Under the pieces are notes generated by a model that saw nothing but the letters and a program-made list of their open reading frames with translations, ran no database searches and was not told the origin of the DNA. Positions 36,488 to 45,752 of a DNA stretch of 64,000 bases are shown here, one piece after another. Every line of letters starts with the position of its first letter. Positions within the stretch are counted from its first letter, which is position 1. The DNA comes from GCA-2697345 sp002697345 (lineage in GTDB: Bacteria > Pseudomonadota > Alphaproteobacteria > Rhodobacterales > Rhodobacteraceae): positions 1 through 64,000 of the forward strand of contig CALSNB010000002.1 of the NCBI GenBank assembly GCA_943787605.1, read 5' to 3'. Both the position numbers and the translations under genes were made by a program.

Positions 36488-38050
36488 ATGGTTGAGTTAA
36501 ATAATGCAGTTCTAAAGGAAGCCCTTGACCTTATACCGCATCAATACCGAGGACCTGGGGGTGTGGCGGGCATTGTCAAAGATGGTGAAATAGTTGCAAC
36601 CCGTGCTTGGGGGTACTCCGACCTGTCAAAACATAATGCTATGACAGCAGGAACCCGACTACCAATCTGTTCAATTTCAAAGCAATTTACCTGTGGCGTT
36701 TTATTAGACAAAATTGACAATCTGGACCGTTTAAATGACAGAGTTAAGGACTTTATTCCAAAATTCAGGGGCACTTTTCCAACCGTAAAAGAGCTTTGTG
36801 ATAATCAATCTGGGCTACGGGATTATTGGGCGCTTTCAATCCTACAAGGGGCAAGAGCTGAACAGACGTTTGAACGCAGTGATGCACTACCTTTGTTTGC
36901 ACAGATGAAAACTGGACATTTTGAGCCTGGGACCAGTTATTCATATTGCAATGGTAACTTTCGTATGTTGTCTGAGTTGATTGAGGCAGAAACAGGCCAA
37001 TCTATGGAAGCACTTTACTCTGAAGTGATATGGGGTCCCGCAGGTATGAAGACGGCTGTGTTGAATTCAGATACCCGACATCCAACCGATCAAGTTGTAG
37101 GCTATGAAGGCAATGACGTCACTGGGTTTTTCCCAGCTAACAATGGAATTTACTGGATCGGTGATGCGGGTATTTCGGCTTCTCTACAAGATATGTTGGC
37201 CTATGAAATTTGGATAGATAATACCCGAGAAGATGCCACTAGTCTTTACCAACGGCTTTCCGAGCCACCCGTATTTCGTGATGGTACGTCTGCTAGCTAT
37301 GGTTTTGGCTTGGCCCATCAAACAGTTTCAGGCGTGAAGGTTACCAGCCATGGGGGTGCACTGCGCGGGTTTCGTGCTTTTCGGATGCATGCGGCGGTCG
37401 AACGATTATCTGTTGTTGTGATGTTTAACCACGAGGCAAATGTTTTTGGTGCTGCGGCTTCTATTTTACAAGCTGCTCTTGGTAGTGAAGAGCCTGATTT
37501 ACAGCCGATACCACAGGGCTGGGATGGTCAATGGATTTGTCGCGAAACAGGTTTGTTGGCACGCTTGAAAACAGGTAAGTTGAGTGGGGAGTTAAATTTT
37601 GCAACCGCTCCAGATAGAGTTGTATCCGGGTTGGGTGGGCATTTAGAGGCTGAAGGGCTCATGCTTTCGAATGATGGAACCACTCTGATAATGCGACGAG
37701 ACGCTGAAAATATGTTATCAACCCTTGATCCACTTGCCACTAATATAGCTACTCTGGATCTAGAAATTGCTGGGCGCTATGAGGCCGAAGAATTAGAAGC
37801 TACTATGGTAATTGAGGTTCGGGATAGTGGAATTTATTCCTGGACAGAAGGGATGCTTGGATCGGGAATTATGGAGCGTCTACACCCTGTTGGGCCCGAT
37901 ACCTTGATTATGGTGACCCGTCGGTCAATGGATGCGCCTGCACCTGGGGACTGGACGTTGAGCCTTATACGTGATGTTGCAGGACACGTAACAGGATTTA
38001 GATTGGGTTGCTGGTTGGCGCGCCAAATTGATTATATTAAAACTACCTGA
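36488..38050 (+). CDS. dap: D-aminopeptidase DAP (family S12)
   Basis: A 520-residue aminopeptidase releasing N-terminal D-amino acids from peptides and amides. It matches the Brucella (Ochrobactrum) anthropi DAP unusually well: identical length, S62-I-S-K65 nucleophile motif, Y153-C-N155, and H288-G-G (reference histidine 287). Two C-terminal antiparallel beta-barrel domains follow the catalytic domain from about residue 330. No signal peptide, so it is cytoplasmic like the reference. It extends the D-amino-acid theme of the 13-27 kb region, though it stands alone transcriptionally. Confidence 0.92.
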   Translation: MVELNNAVLKEALDLIPHQYRGPGGVAGIVKDGEIVATRAWGYSDLSKHNAMTAGTRLPICSISKQFTCGVLLDKIDNLDRLNDRVKDFIPKFRGTFPTVKELCDNQSGLRDYWALSILQGARAEQTFERSDALPLFAQMKTGHFEPGTSYSYCNGNFRMLSELIEAETGQSMEALYSEVIWGPAGMKTAVLNSDTRHPTDQVVGYEGNDVTGFFPANNGIYWIGDAGISASLQDMLAYEIWIDNTREDATSLYQRLSEPPVFRDGTSASYGFGLAHQTVSGVKVTSHGGALRGFRAFRMHAAVERLSVVVMFNHEANVFGAAASILQAALGSEEPDLQPIPQGWDGQWICRETGLLARLKTGKLSGELNFATAPDRVVSGLGGHLEAEGLMLSNDGTTLIMRRDAENMLSTLDPLATNIATLDLEIAGRYEAEELEATMVIEVRDSGIYSWTEGMLGSGIMERLHPVGPDTLIMVTRRSMDAPAPGDWTLSLIRDVAGHVTGFRLGCWLARQIDYIKTT

Positions 38051-38119
38051 TTGAAATGGTGTAAGGTCCACAGATCAAGACTAGTAGAGAACTAGAATTT
38101 CTATAGTGATAACACTTTC

Positions 38120-38230
38120 TTAACTACTGTCCCAAAATATAATTGAAAGAATAAAAATTATAATCCAGCCAATTAGCTTCAAGGGTTTCCAGGGTCTTGT
38201 TAACCAACTTTTTTTATTATCATCATCCAT
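38120..38230 (-). CDS. Small single-pass membrane protein, 36 residues
   Basis: A 36-codon gene with an ideal AGGAGG ribosome site 8 bases before its ATG. The peptide begins MDDDNKKSWLTRPWKPLKL and continues with one hydrophobic helix (residues about 20-33, GWIIIFILSIIFW) and a short DSS tail. The charge pattern predicts the basic N-terminal side in the cytoplasm. It lies downstream of the TAXI binding protein on the same strand, but beyond a terminator-like hairpin. Its family is unknown to me; a small accessory subunit or stress microprotein is possible. Confidence 0.65.
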   Translation of the reverse strand: MDDDNKKSWLTRPWKPLKLIGWIIIFILSIIFWDSS

Positions 38231-38282
38231 CTTTCTAACCTCCTATAGAATGAGAAATTTATCAATGGAGAACGCTTTCATA

Positions 38283-38313
38283 AAAAAGAGGCTGGAAAAA
38301 CCAGCCTCTTTTT
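38283..38313. terminator. Bidirectional intrinsic terminator
   Basis: A perfect 13-bp stem, AAAAAGAGGCTGG (38283-38295) with CCAGCCTCTTTTT (38301-38313), around AAAAA. A-tract and T-tract flanks make it effective in both directions. It follows the TAXI binding-protein stop on the minus strand by 14 bases and separates it from the small membrane-protein gene. It could also stop read-through from dap. Confidence 0.85.
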
Positions 38314-38326
38314 GATAATTTTTTCT

Positions 38327-39344
38327 TTATTTCTTGGGCATGTAGACCATAGGCTCTGGGATATCCCAACCCATCTCACGATAATAGCGTTCTGCACCTG
38401 GGTGCAAGCGGCTTGCAATTAACTCTAGTGCACCTTCTTTTGTAATGGTGTTAGGCATCCACTTAGCAGTTTCGTGAATCTCACTAAGATTTTCCCAAAT
38501 CGCTTTCGTGACCTCATAAACGACATCTTCACTTACATGCATTCCCTGCGGAAAAGTTAACAATGGCACCATGGGTGTTTGTAGGCTCGTCGTTCATTTG
38601 CGAAGAGCCATAGGCATCTGCGGCAATTTCGTTAAACGTTGCGCCAACGGCTTTGCGAAGTGGCATTTTTGCGACGTCCACATCCAAGATTCTGATCTTT
38701 TTGGTTAACGCAAATTGTTGTATCGACGCTGAGGGAACATTTGTTGGTAGCACAATTACATCAATTTTATCATCTTGAAAGGCTTGAATTGCAGCGTCAA
38801 AGCCAAATTTTTGTATATCCATTTCAGCCGCTTCAATGCCTGTGGTTGCCTTAATGGCACCTAAAACCACACCCTTTGCAGCTCCGCCTGGAGGTCCTGC
38901 GAATACCTTTTTTCCACGAAGGTCATTTAAAGTCATGATGCCAGAATCCGCTCGTGTAATATAATGATATGGCCCAATCTGGTACGAAAAAATCATTCCA
39001 ACATTCGCTTCTAGTTCGGGTCCATTAGTAAACTTGGCGTAGGGCCCGATATGGTTGACCAACAACCAGTTGATTGTTGGAGAGCCGAACAGAAAGTCGA
39101 CTGACCCATTGGCCGCATCTACAAAGTGCTTAGTTGCTGCTCCTGTAGCACGAACCTGAAACTCTACGTTGTCTACACGGGTGTTTATAACCTTAGAAAT
39201 TGCGGTGTTCACAACGAAGGGCGACATTCCTGGAGCGATTGACGTGACCTTGTAAAGATCTGCAATGACACCAGTTGCCATTAAGCCACCTGCAAGTGCC
39301 CCGGCTGCAGCATATTTGAGTGATTTTAACAGGTAATATTTCAT
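38327..39344 (-). pseudogene. TAXI-family TRAP solute-binding protein, frameshifted
   Basis: Periplasmic binding protein of the TRAP-TAXI class. The start at 39344 is set by AAGGAGG 5 bases upstream and by the signal peptide MKYYLLKSLKYAAAGALAGG. A larger open frame extends upstream but runs into the permease gene. One extra base in GGG 38573-38575 breaks the frame. Removing it joins DEPTNT to MVPLLTFPQGMHVSEDV and gives 338 residues. Typical TAXI segments (GKKVFAGPPGGAAKGV, VDFLFGSPT) are present. It follows the fused permease by 17 bases. The ligand is unknown. Confidence 0.82.
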
Positions 39345-39361
39345 GTTTTCCTCCTTGGAAG

Positions 39362-41296
39362 TTAAAGCCTGTTTGATGTTATTAACGGGATGAACCGTCG
39401 CGAGAATAGGCCAACCAAAACTGCTAAGATACTGGCTGGAACCCAAAGTAATAAGATAGGGAACATTGCTGCTGCCCCGATGAGAAATCGAATTGTCCTT
39501 TGAGTCCAACCCAGACGTCCCATCATGGGATCGGCTCCACCAAGTGATGTACTGAACATCCAAATTGCGGCAAGAAGTCGAATTATAGTGAAGACGAGCT
39601 CAGACCAACTGAAGTCGCCCGCGACTAGTAAAAGGGACGGTGAAAAGATAAAGACGTAAGGGACTAAGAGCCCTACAATGGATATCCGTAATGCGACGAA
39701 GGAGGTGTACAAAGGGTTACCACCTGCAATAGGCGCTGCCACATAACAGCCGTATGCAATAGGTGGCACAATGGACGAATAAACTGCATAGTAAAGCACG
39801 AACATGTGTGCTGCTAATGGCAGAACGCCAGCCTTAATAATCGCTGGTGCAATCATGATCGCGATGATCAAATATGCAGGAAGTGTTGGGAGACCCATTC
39901 CGAGTATCAATGCGCCAAACATTGCGAGCATTAGTGCTAAAATCAAATAGTCTTCACCAAAAATTGATATTGAGGTTGCAAAACGGATAGCCACACCTGT
40001 TTCATTTACAACGGCAAGAACGATACCAATTACGGCGACTGCTAACATTATTTGTGCGGCCGAAATCCCGCCTTCTGCCAAGGCGTGTACAATCCGCATT
40101 GGATTATTTCGGAAACCAGGGTTTAAAACGATACCTGTTGCAATCGCGGTTAAAACACCAACCAAACCCGCCATAGCGGGTGATTTCCCGGATATGAACG
40201 TGATCATCAAGGCTACTATCGGTAAAAACACTAGTGCTGAATTAAGCCAGTCTCGGGCTCGCAAAACAGGCACTTGATCTTTGGGTAAAGTCTTAATGTC
40301 TAATTTTATAGCTTCTGCATATACTTGGCCGAATAGTCCTACATACTTAAACAATGCAGGTAGGGCCGCGGCGGCGATCACTAACGAAAACGGCATTCCA
40401 ACAAGGTCTGCCATAATGAAAACAGCAGCAGCCATGATAGGTGGTGTTAGTTGACCACCAGAGGAGGCAGCCGTTTCAACCGCACCAGCAAAATTGGCTG
40501 AGAATCCTTGACGCTTTATCATTGGAATCGTGAAACACGCCCGTGCCTGCAATATTAGCAGCAACAGAGCCGCTCATCATTCCAAAGATAGCACTTGCAA
40601 CGATCGCTGCGTGTGCTGACCCTCCTCGAATTCGAGCGGTCAGTGTTGTGGAAATAAGAATTAGACTTTCACCTGCACCAGTCCGTCCTAGGACTGCACC
40701 AAAGATTAGAAAGATCAAGACATTATCTGCAACAAGCCCGGTTGTGCGCCCAAAAACGCCATCAAATGAATACCAGACAATTTGCATGAAGTCTCGCATG
40801 TTCACGCCAAAATGTTCTAATAAACCAGGTAGCCACGGCCCCGAAAATGCAAAAAAACATAAAGATTAAAGCCATTATAATAAGCGACCAACCCCAAGCG
40901 CGTAACGTTAAAAGTACAATTGTTATAATTCCAGCCAACCCTGCTAAGAGGTTCATTGGCGTTGCCATATAGAAGCCTGCCCAAAGCTCTTCTTTGACCT
41001 GAAAGAACCACCAAGTTGACCAAACGAATGCTGTGGCCAAAGCACCGTCGATTAACCAACCGAACCATTTGAATTTTTGGTACATGCTTGGAATAGGCCA
41101 ATGGCCGGGTTAGGAGGACAATTATAACACTGAATGCGATGGTAGCAAAACGGGCATTGGCTTCGTCCAGAACAAAGAATGCAATGACACAAATAATAAT
41201 AATTGAAAAAAGACACGCTGCTAAATATCCTAGCTGCTCGATCGGACTTTTAGGATGACTTTCTGAGATAAAAAAGTTAGTTTTTTGGCTATTCAT
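39362..41296 (-). pseudogene. TRAP transporter 4TM/12TM fused permease (DctQM type), three frameshifts
   Basis: The fused small and large permease of a TAXI-TRAP importer, read in four frame pieces. Removing one base at 41092-41093, one of seven A at 40851-40857, and one of AAA at 40533-40535 gives a continuous 643-residue protein, the usual size. The restored junctions read RPLAYPSMYQKF, MFFAFSGPWLPGLLEHF and NIAGTGVFTIPMIKRQG. The DctM-type core contains GSVAANIAGTG and AASSGGQLTPPIMAA. It is a Na+ or H+ driven importer and diverges from the amidohydrolase operon. Confidence 0.83.
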
Positions 41297-41455
41297 TCTA
41301 CTAACAGGCCGTCAATTTGATGCCTGCTGGCCGCAGCATGTTGAGTTTAAATTCAACCCTATGTCTACAAGCGTTGTCAGTTTGACCTATGTTTTTCACA
41401 CAGACACCAAGTATTGCATGATCGTCTCCCAATAAAATAAAACAAATCGTATCGT

Positions 41456-41483
41456 GTTGATAAAGTCAACTATTGTTGTTGAC
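41456..41483. promoter_or_regulatory. Operator-like array of GTTGAC half-sites
   Basis: Three alternating half-sites, GTTGA (41456), GTCAAC (41465-41470) and GTTGAC (41478-41483). They form one perfect dyad, GTCAAC-N7-GTTGAC, and an overlapping GTTGA-N4-GTCAAC. The array sits in the 248-base divergent region between the TRAP importer and the YtcJ operon, about 60 bases before the latter. This is a good candidate binding site for a GntR- or IclR-like regulator encoded elsewhere. Confidence 0.5.
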
Positions 41484-41544
41484 AAAAACAGTGAAAGGCT
41501 TTTTCGTCTGTTTAAAGGACGCGAATGCAACATGGGCTTAATAA

Positions 41545-43200
41545 ATGAAAAGTGATCAAGCGGATCAAATTTGGTTTAACGGCAAGCTGATGACGATGGA
41601 CCCATGTTTTCCTTATGCTGAAGCGTTGGCCATTCGTGAGGGTCAGATTTTGGCAGTGGGCACCAACGAAAATGTACTAAATTTAGTAGGGCCTGGAACA
41701 GCTAAATACAATCTTTTTGGTAGGTTTATAATGCCAGGCATAATCGAAAGTCATACACACGCACTTTGGGGGGCTTGCCGAGACTTGTTTGACGTTTATG
41801 TCGGCTATAACGCGTCGTTTAATGACTTAATTCATGCAACTAAGAAGCGTGTACAAAAAATTGTACCGGGGGAGGTTGTTTTTGGTGGCCCTTGGCGCTT
41901 GGACATGCGTCAAAAAATGGGTTCAAATCCGCGAGAAGTGCTTGATCAAATTAGCTGTATTCATCCAATTATTCTGCAAGATACTAGCCAGCACATCTTA
42001 TGGTGTAATACTTTGGCAATGCGACTAGGTGGAATTTCCAAAGATACCTCTGACATTGCAGGGGGGGTGATTGAACGTGATTACTCAACGGGTGAGCCAA
42101 ATGGAATTCTGGCAGAGGCGGCAGGCAATGGGCCCAGACAATTAAACAAGCGTACATCTGAACAATTGGAAGCGGCGAGTCGAGCGTTTAACAAATACTT
42201 TAATGGTCTTGGTATTACATCTTTCAAAGAACCCATGGCACTTGAGGCAGACATGTTCGCCTACAAAGCAGCTGATGATCGTGGGGACTTAACGTTACAC
42301 ATGGCAGCACATTTGGTGCGTGAAGGCCCTTTGACTGTCGAGGCGATACCTTATGACAAGCTTGAAGAAATGCGTAGCCGATTTTCCAATGGAAACATAC
42401 GCGCAAGTTTTGCTAAGCTTTTCCTAGATGGGGTTGCACCGGGTCATACAGCATCGTTCGTTGAGCCTTACCTGGCATCAAGTGGTTATGATTTAGCATC
42501 ACATGATCCCAATAGTACTCTGCTGATCACTCCTGAGGAACTGAACAAAACTGTGACAGAGTTGGACCGGCGAGGTTTTGTCACAAAAATGCATGCTGTG
42601 GGTGATAATGCTATCTGCAAAGGACTGGATGCGATTGAGGTGGCAAGGCATGTAAATGGTAATTATACTTTACGTCATGAAATTGCGCATTCAGTGTTCG
42701 TTTCTGATCAAGACCTTTCCAGATTTAAACATCTAAACGCAATAGCCGAAGTTTCGCCAAAGCTGTGGTTCCCAAATGCAGCTACTCCAGCTCAAATCCA
42801 AGTGCTAGGTAAAGACCGTTTAAAAAAATCACACCGTATAAGGGATTTGTTAGAAGCAGGTGCAGAGCTTACCTATGCCTCTGACTGGCCTGCATCTGCC
42901 CCGGATGCAAACCCTTGGACTGGTCTTGCTGGAATGTTAAGTCGCCAGGACGCATTAGGACACTTTGAAGGAACCGTTGCCAGTGACCAGGCAATTTCAC
43001 TTTCGCAAGCTCTTCCACTTTTTACTATCAATGGTGCGAGATCACTGGGTATGGAACATGAAACTGGATCATTGAGTGTTGGGAAATGGGCTGACTTTAT
43101 TGTTCTTACCAATGACTTAACAACGCAATCCTGGCAAGAGATTGGCTTAACAAAAGTAGAAACGACAGTCTGGAAAGGCCGTATTGTCCATTCAAATTGA
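41545..43200 (+). CDS. YtcJ-type amidohydrolase family protein
   Basis: A 551-residue amidohydrolase of the YtcJ / N-substituted formamide deformylase group (amidohydrolase 3, PF07969). Metal-site elements are PGIIESHTH with H70 and H72, a KLFLDG carboxylated-lysine region (about residues 290-297), KMHAVGD, LRHEIAH and YASDWP. It heads a five-gene plus-strand operon and diverges from the TAXI-TRAP importer, suggesting that it hydrolyses the imported amide. The exact substrate is unknown; family members act on formamides, N-acyl groups or cyclic ureas. Confidence 0.88.
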   Translation: MKSDQADQIWFNGKLMTMDPCFPYAEALAIREGQILAVGTNENVLNLVGPGTAKYNLFGRFIMPGIIESHTHALWGACRDLFDVYVGYNASFNDLIHATKKRVQKIVPGEVVFGGPWRLDMRQKMGSNPREVLDQISCIHPIILQDTSQHILWCNTLAMRLGGISKDTSDIAGGVIERDYSTGEPNGILAEAAGNGPRQLNKRTSEQLEAASRAFNKYFNGLGITSFKEPMALEADMFAYKAADDRGDLTLHMAAHLVREGPLTVEAIPYDKLEEMRSRFSNGNIRASFAKLFLDGVAPGHTASFVEPYLASSGYDLASHDPNSTLLITPEELNKTVTELDRRGFVTKMHAVGDNAICKGLDAIEVARHVNGNYTLRHEIAHSVFVSDQDLSRFKHLNAIAEVSPKLWFPNAATPAQIQVLGKDRLKKSHRIRDLLEAGAELTYASDWPASAPDANPWTGLAGMLSRQDALGHFEGTVASDQAISLSQALPLFTINGARSLGMEHETGSLSVGKWADFIVLTNDLTTQSWQEIGLTKVETTVWKGRIVHSN

Positions 43201-43262
43201 GGGCCGTATTAAAGGTGACCAATGGCAAAATTGCGTAATGTTAGCTAAAGAAAGGAAGTATC

Positions 43263-43964
43263 ATGAGAGTTTCAGATATGAACTGGAAACAAGTAGAGGC
43301 CTGGCTCGAGGATGATGACCTTGCTATTTTACCACTGGGAAGTACCGAACAGCACGCGGGACTTTCGCTTTGTGTTGACTCTATTTTAGCAGAAAAAATT
43401 GCTTTGGATGCGGCAGAGCCACTAGGGGTTCCGGTTTTCCCGGTTATGCCTTACGGTTTGACACCCTATTTTCTAGACTATCCCGGGACTATAAGCCTTC
43501 GGATGGAGACCTATCTGCGTGTAGTCCGTGACATCCTGGATTGTCTGTATGGACACGGGTTTCGCCGGATATTGATTGTCAACGGCCATGGCGGAAATCA
43601 ACCCGCTGGCAGTTTAGTTGTCGAATGGATTGCTGATAATCCCGACTGTCAGGTAAAATTCCACAATTGGTGGAGTGCGCCTAAAACCATGGCTAAGGTC
43701 CAGGCAATAGACACAGTTGCGTCGCATGCATCATGGATGGAAAACTTTGCTTGGACTCGACTTGATGATGTTGAATTTCCAGAGCATCAGAAGCCAATGA
43801 TCGATCTAGAAAAGGTACGTTTGATGAATCCTAAGGACGTACGAAAATATCTGGGGGATGGAAATTTTGGTGGTTATTACAAGCGACCTGACAAGGAAAT
43901 GCAAGCAATTTGGGAAGTAGCCACGATCGAAACTCGTTGTATTCTTGAAGGAAAGTGGAGATGA
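43263..43964 (+). CDS. Creatininase-family amidohydrolase
   Basis: A 233-residue metalloenzyme of the creatininase/MftE fold. The metal-binding opening is LPLGSTEQHAGLSL with E29, H31 and D39, and VNGHGGN follows near residue 112. Canonical creatininases have EQHGPHLP; the EQHAGLSL form belongs to a less characterised branch, so creatinine need not be the substrate. Cyclic amide or N-formyl hydrolysis is typical of the fold. AAAGGAAG precedes the ATG, and the gene overlaps the next start (ATGA). Confidence 0.87.
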   Translation: MRVSDMNWKQVEAWLEDDDLAILPLGSTEQHAGLSLCVDSILAEKIALDAAEPLGVPVFPVMPYGLTPYFLDYPGTISLRMETYLRVVRDILDCLYGHGFRRILIVNGHGGNQPAGSLVVEWIADNPDCQVKFHNWWSAPKTMAKVQAIDTVASHASWMENFAWTRLDDVEFPEHQKPMIDLEKVRLMNPKDVRKYLGDGNFGGYYKRPDKEMQAIWEVATIETRCILEGKWR

Positions 43965-44974
43965 GCGCTCCAATCTTAATCTGGGGTGCGGGTGCGATCG
44001 GTGGGTCGCTTGGTGCAGCATTTATTCGGGCTGGGCATGATGTTATCATGGTCGACAATGTTCCTGCTCACGTGGATATGATTAATCGAAAGGGGCTTCG
44101 CATTGTAGGCCCAGTTTTTGAAGATGTGGTGAAAACACGTGCTTACCTGCCAGAAGAGCTTACTGGAGAGTATGATCAGATATTCCTATGTGTAAAAGCG
44201 CTTCATACTGAAACAGCTACACAGGCTTTAGCGCCGCATCTAACTAATAACGGTGTGGTTGTGTCTGCTCAAAATGGCCTGAATGAGGATACTATCGCCC
44301 GTATTGTAGGGGTCGAAAGAACAATTGGTTGTTTTATTAATTTTGGTGCAGATTATTTGGAGCCAGGCGTTGTGACGTACGGGGGTCGTGGTGCGGTGGT
44401 GGTTGGAGAGTTGAATGGTAAAATGACAGACCGAATTGTTGCTCTGCATCAGTTAATGTGTGATTTTGAATCAAATTCGGTTCTTACCCCAAATATCTGG
44501 GGTTATCTTTGGGGCAAACTGATTTATGCCGCGCTTTTATTTGCTACTGCACTGACTGATGACAGCATTGCGGATGTCTTGGATAATCTGGTGGTACGTA
44601 ACCTGTTGACCCGTCTGGGACAAGAAATAGGTGCTGTTGCTGACTCTGAGGCAGTTAAAACTGAACCCTTTGATGGCTTCAATCCGTTCGCCTTCAGGCC
44701 TGACGTTCCTCAAACTGCACTTGATCAATCTTTTGACGATATGGTCGTTCATAATCGCCGTTCGACAAAATCGCATTCCGGAATCTGGCGTGATTTGGCT
44801 GTACGTAAACGTAAAACCGAAGCTGAAGCGCAGCTTGGGCCAATCATTAAGGTTGGACAAAAAAATGGTATTGCGACGCCGTTGACTTCTCGGCTGATGG
44901 CGATGGTGTTAGAAATTGAGGCTGGAGATAGACGATTAGGGGTAAAAAACCTAGAAGAATTGACCAAGTTTTAG
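43961..44974 (+). CDS. Ketopantoate reductase (PanE/ApbA)-family oxidoreductase
   Basis: A 337-residue NADPH-dependent 2-oxo-acid reductase family member. The nucleotide-binding ILIWGAGAIGG motif is at the N-terminus, and the C-terminal ApbA helical domain includes HNRRSTKSHSGIWRDLAVRKRKTE. The ATG at 43961 overlaps the upstream stop; a GTG at 43955 is less likely. Its place between a creatininase-like enzyme and an SDR argues for a catabolic reductase or dehydrogenase rather than pantothenate synthesis. Many PanE paralogues in such loci have unknown substrates. Confidence 0.86.
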   Translation: MSAPILIWGAGAIGGSLGAAFIRAGHDVIMVDNVPAHVDMINRKGLRIVGPVFEDVVKTRAYLPEELTGEYDQIFLCVKALHTETATQALAPHLTNNGVVVSAQNGLNEDTIARIVGVERTIGCFINFGADYLEPGVVTYGGRGAVVVGELNGKMTDRIVALHQLMCDFESNSVLTPNIWGYLWGKLIYAALLFATALTDDSIADVLDNLVVRNLLTRLGQEIGAVADSEAVKTEPFDGFNPFAFRPDVPQTALDQSFDDMVVHNRRSTKSHSGIWRDLAVRKRKTEAEAQLGPIIKVGQKNGIATPLTSRLMAMVLEIEAGDRRLGVKNLEELTKF

Positions 44975-44993
44975 TATCATATGGAGCCAATGG

Positions 44994-45752
44994 ATGAATA
45001 TCGAATTTGAAGGTAAGACAGTTATTGTCACTGGCGCTGCCCATGGGATTGGACGTGCTATTGCTGCAAGTTTTGTCATCCGCGGCGCAAAAGTTTTTGC
45101 CTGTGATGTGAACACAGTTGGGCTGGCGGAAACACAACGGATTTGTGGAAAATCCTGTGAAACTGTTTCGTTGGACGTTGGCGACCGGGTTGCGGTGCAG
45201 ACTGCTGTATCAAAAATTGAGGTGGCTAGGAGTGGAGTTGATATTTTAGTTAACAATGCCGGTGGTGTTTGCGGGCAGGTGGGTCGTCCGATTGAAGAGA
45301 TAAGTGCTCTCGACTGGCAAAAGATAATTGATGTTAACCTTTCGGGAACATTTTTTATGTCGCAAGCTGCTGCAGTATCGATGAAGCGACAAAAATCTGG
45401 TCGTATCGTTAATATTTCCAGTGGCGCGGGACGGTCAATCTCACTAACAGGTATTCAGGCATATGCCAGCGCTAAGGCTGGACAGATCGGTTTGACACGT
45501 CAACTTTCACACGAACTGGGTGATTGGGGCATCACTGTGAATTGTATTGCGCCAGGGTTTATTCTGTCAAACCCGACAACTGAGCAACAATGGGAAGCGA
45601 TGGGCGATACTGGTAAAGAGAAACTTTTAGCTAACATCGCGTTACATCGCCTTGGTAAGCCAGATGACATCGCCAACGCTGTTATGTTTTTTGCCTCTGA
45701 ACAGGCGAGCTGGATAACAGGTGAAACTTTAGGCGTGGATGGTGGAAAATGA
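44994..45752 (+). CDS. Short-chain dehydrogenase/reductase, FabG-like
   Basis: A 252-residue classical SDR. TGAAHGIGRA is at residues 12-21, NNAGG near 86, the catalytic ISSGAG serine near 138 and YASAKAG near 155, with WITGETLGVDGG at the C-terminus. It begins 19 bases after the PanE-like gene and overlaps the peptidase by 4 bases. Its role is probably oxidation or reduction of a hydroxy or oxo intermediate in the same pathway. Confidence 0.92.
   Translation: MNIEFEGKTVIVTGAAHGIGRAIAASFVIRGAKVFACDVNTVGLAETQRICGKSCETVSLDVGDRVAVQTAVSKIEVARSGVDILVNNAGGVCGQVGRPIEEISALDWQKIIDVNLSGTFFMSQAAAVSMKRQKSGRIVNISSGAGRSISLTGIQAYASAKAGQIGLTRQLSHELGDWGITVNCIAPGFILSNPTTEQQWEAMGDTGKEKLLANIALHRLGKPDDIANAVMFFASEQASWITGETLGVDGGK

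Noticed and set aside
40533..40857. Programmed ribosomal frameshifting in the TRAP permease.
   Set aside because: The breaks differ in sequence, recur in unrelated genes across the window, and are all repaired by removing one base. Error or mutation explains this better than recoding.
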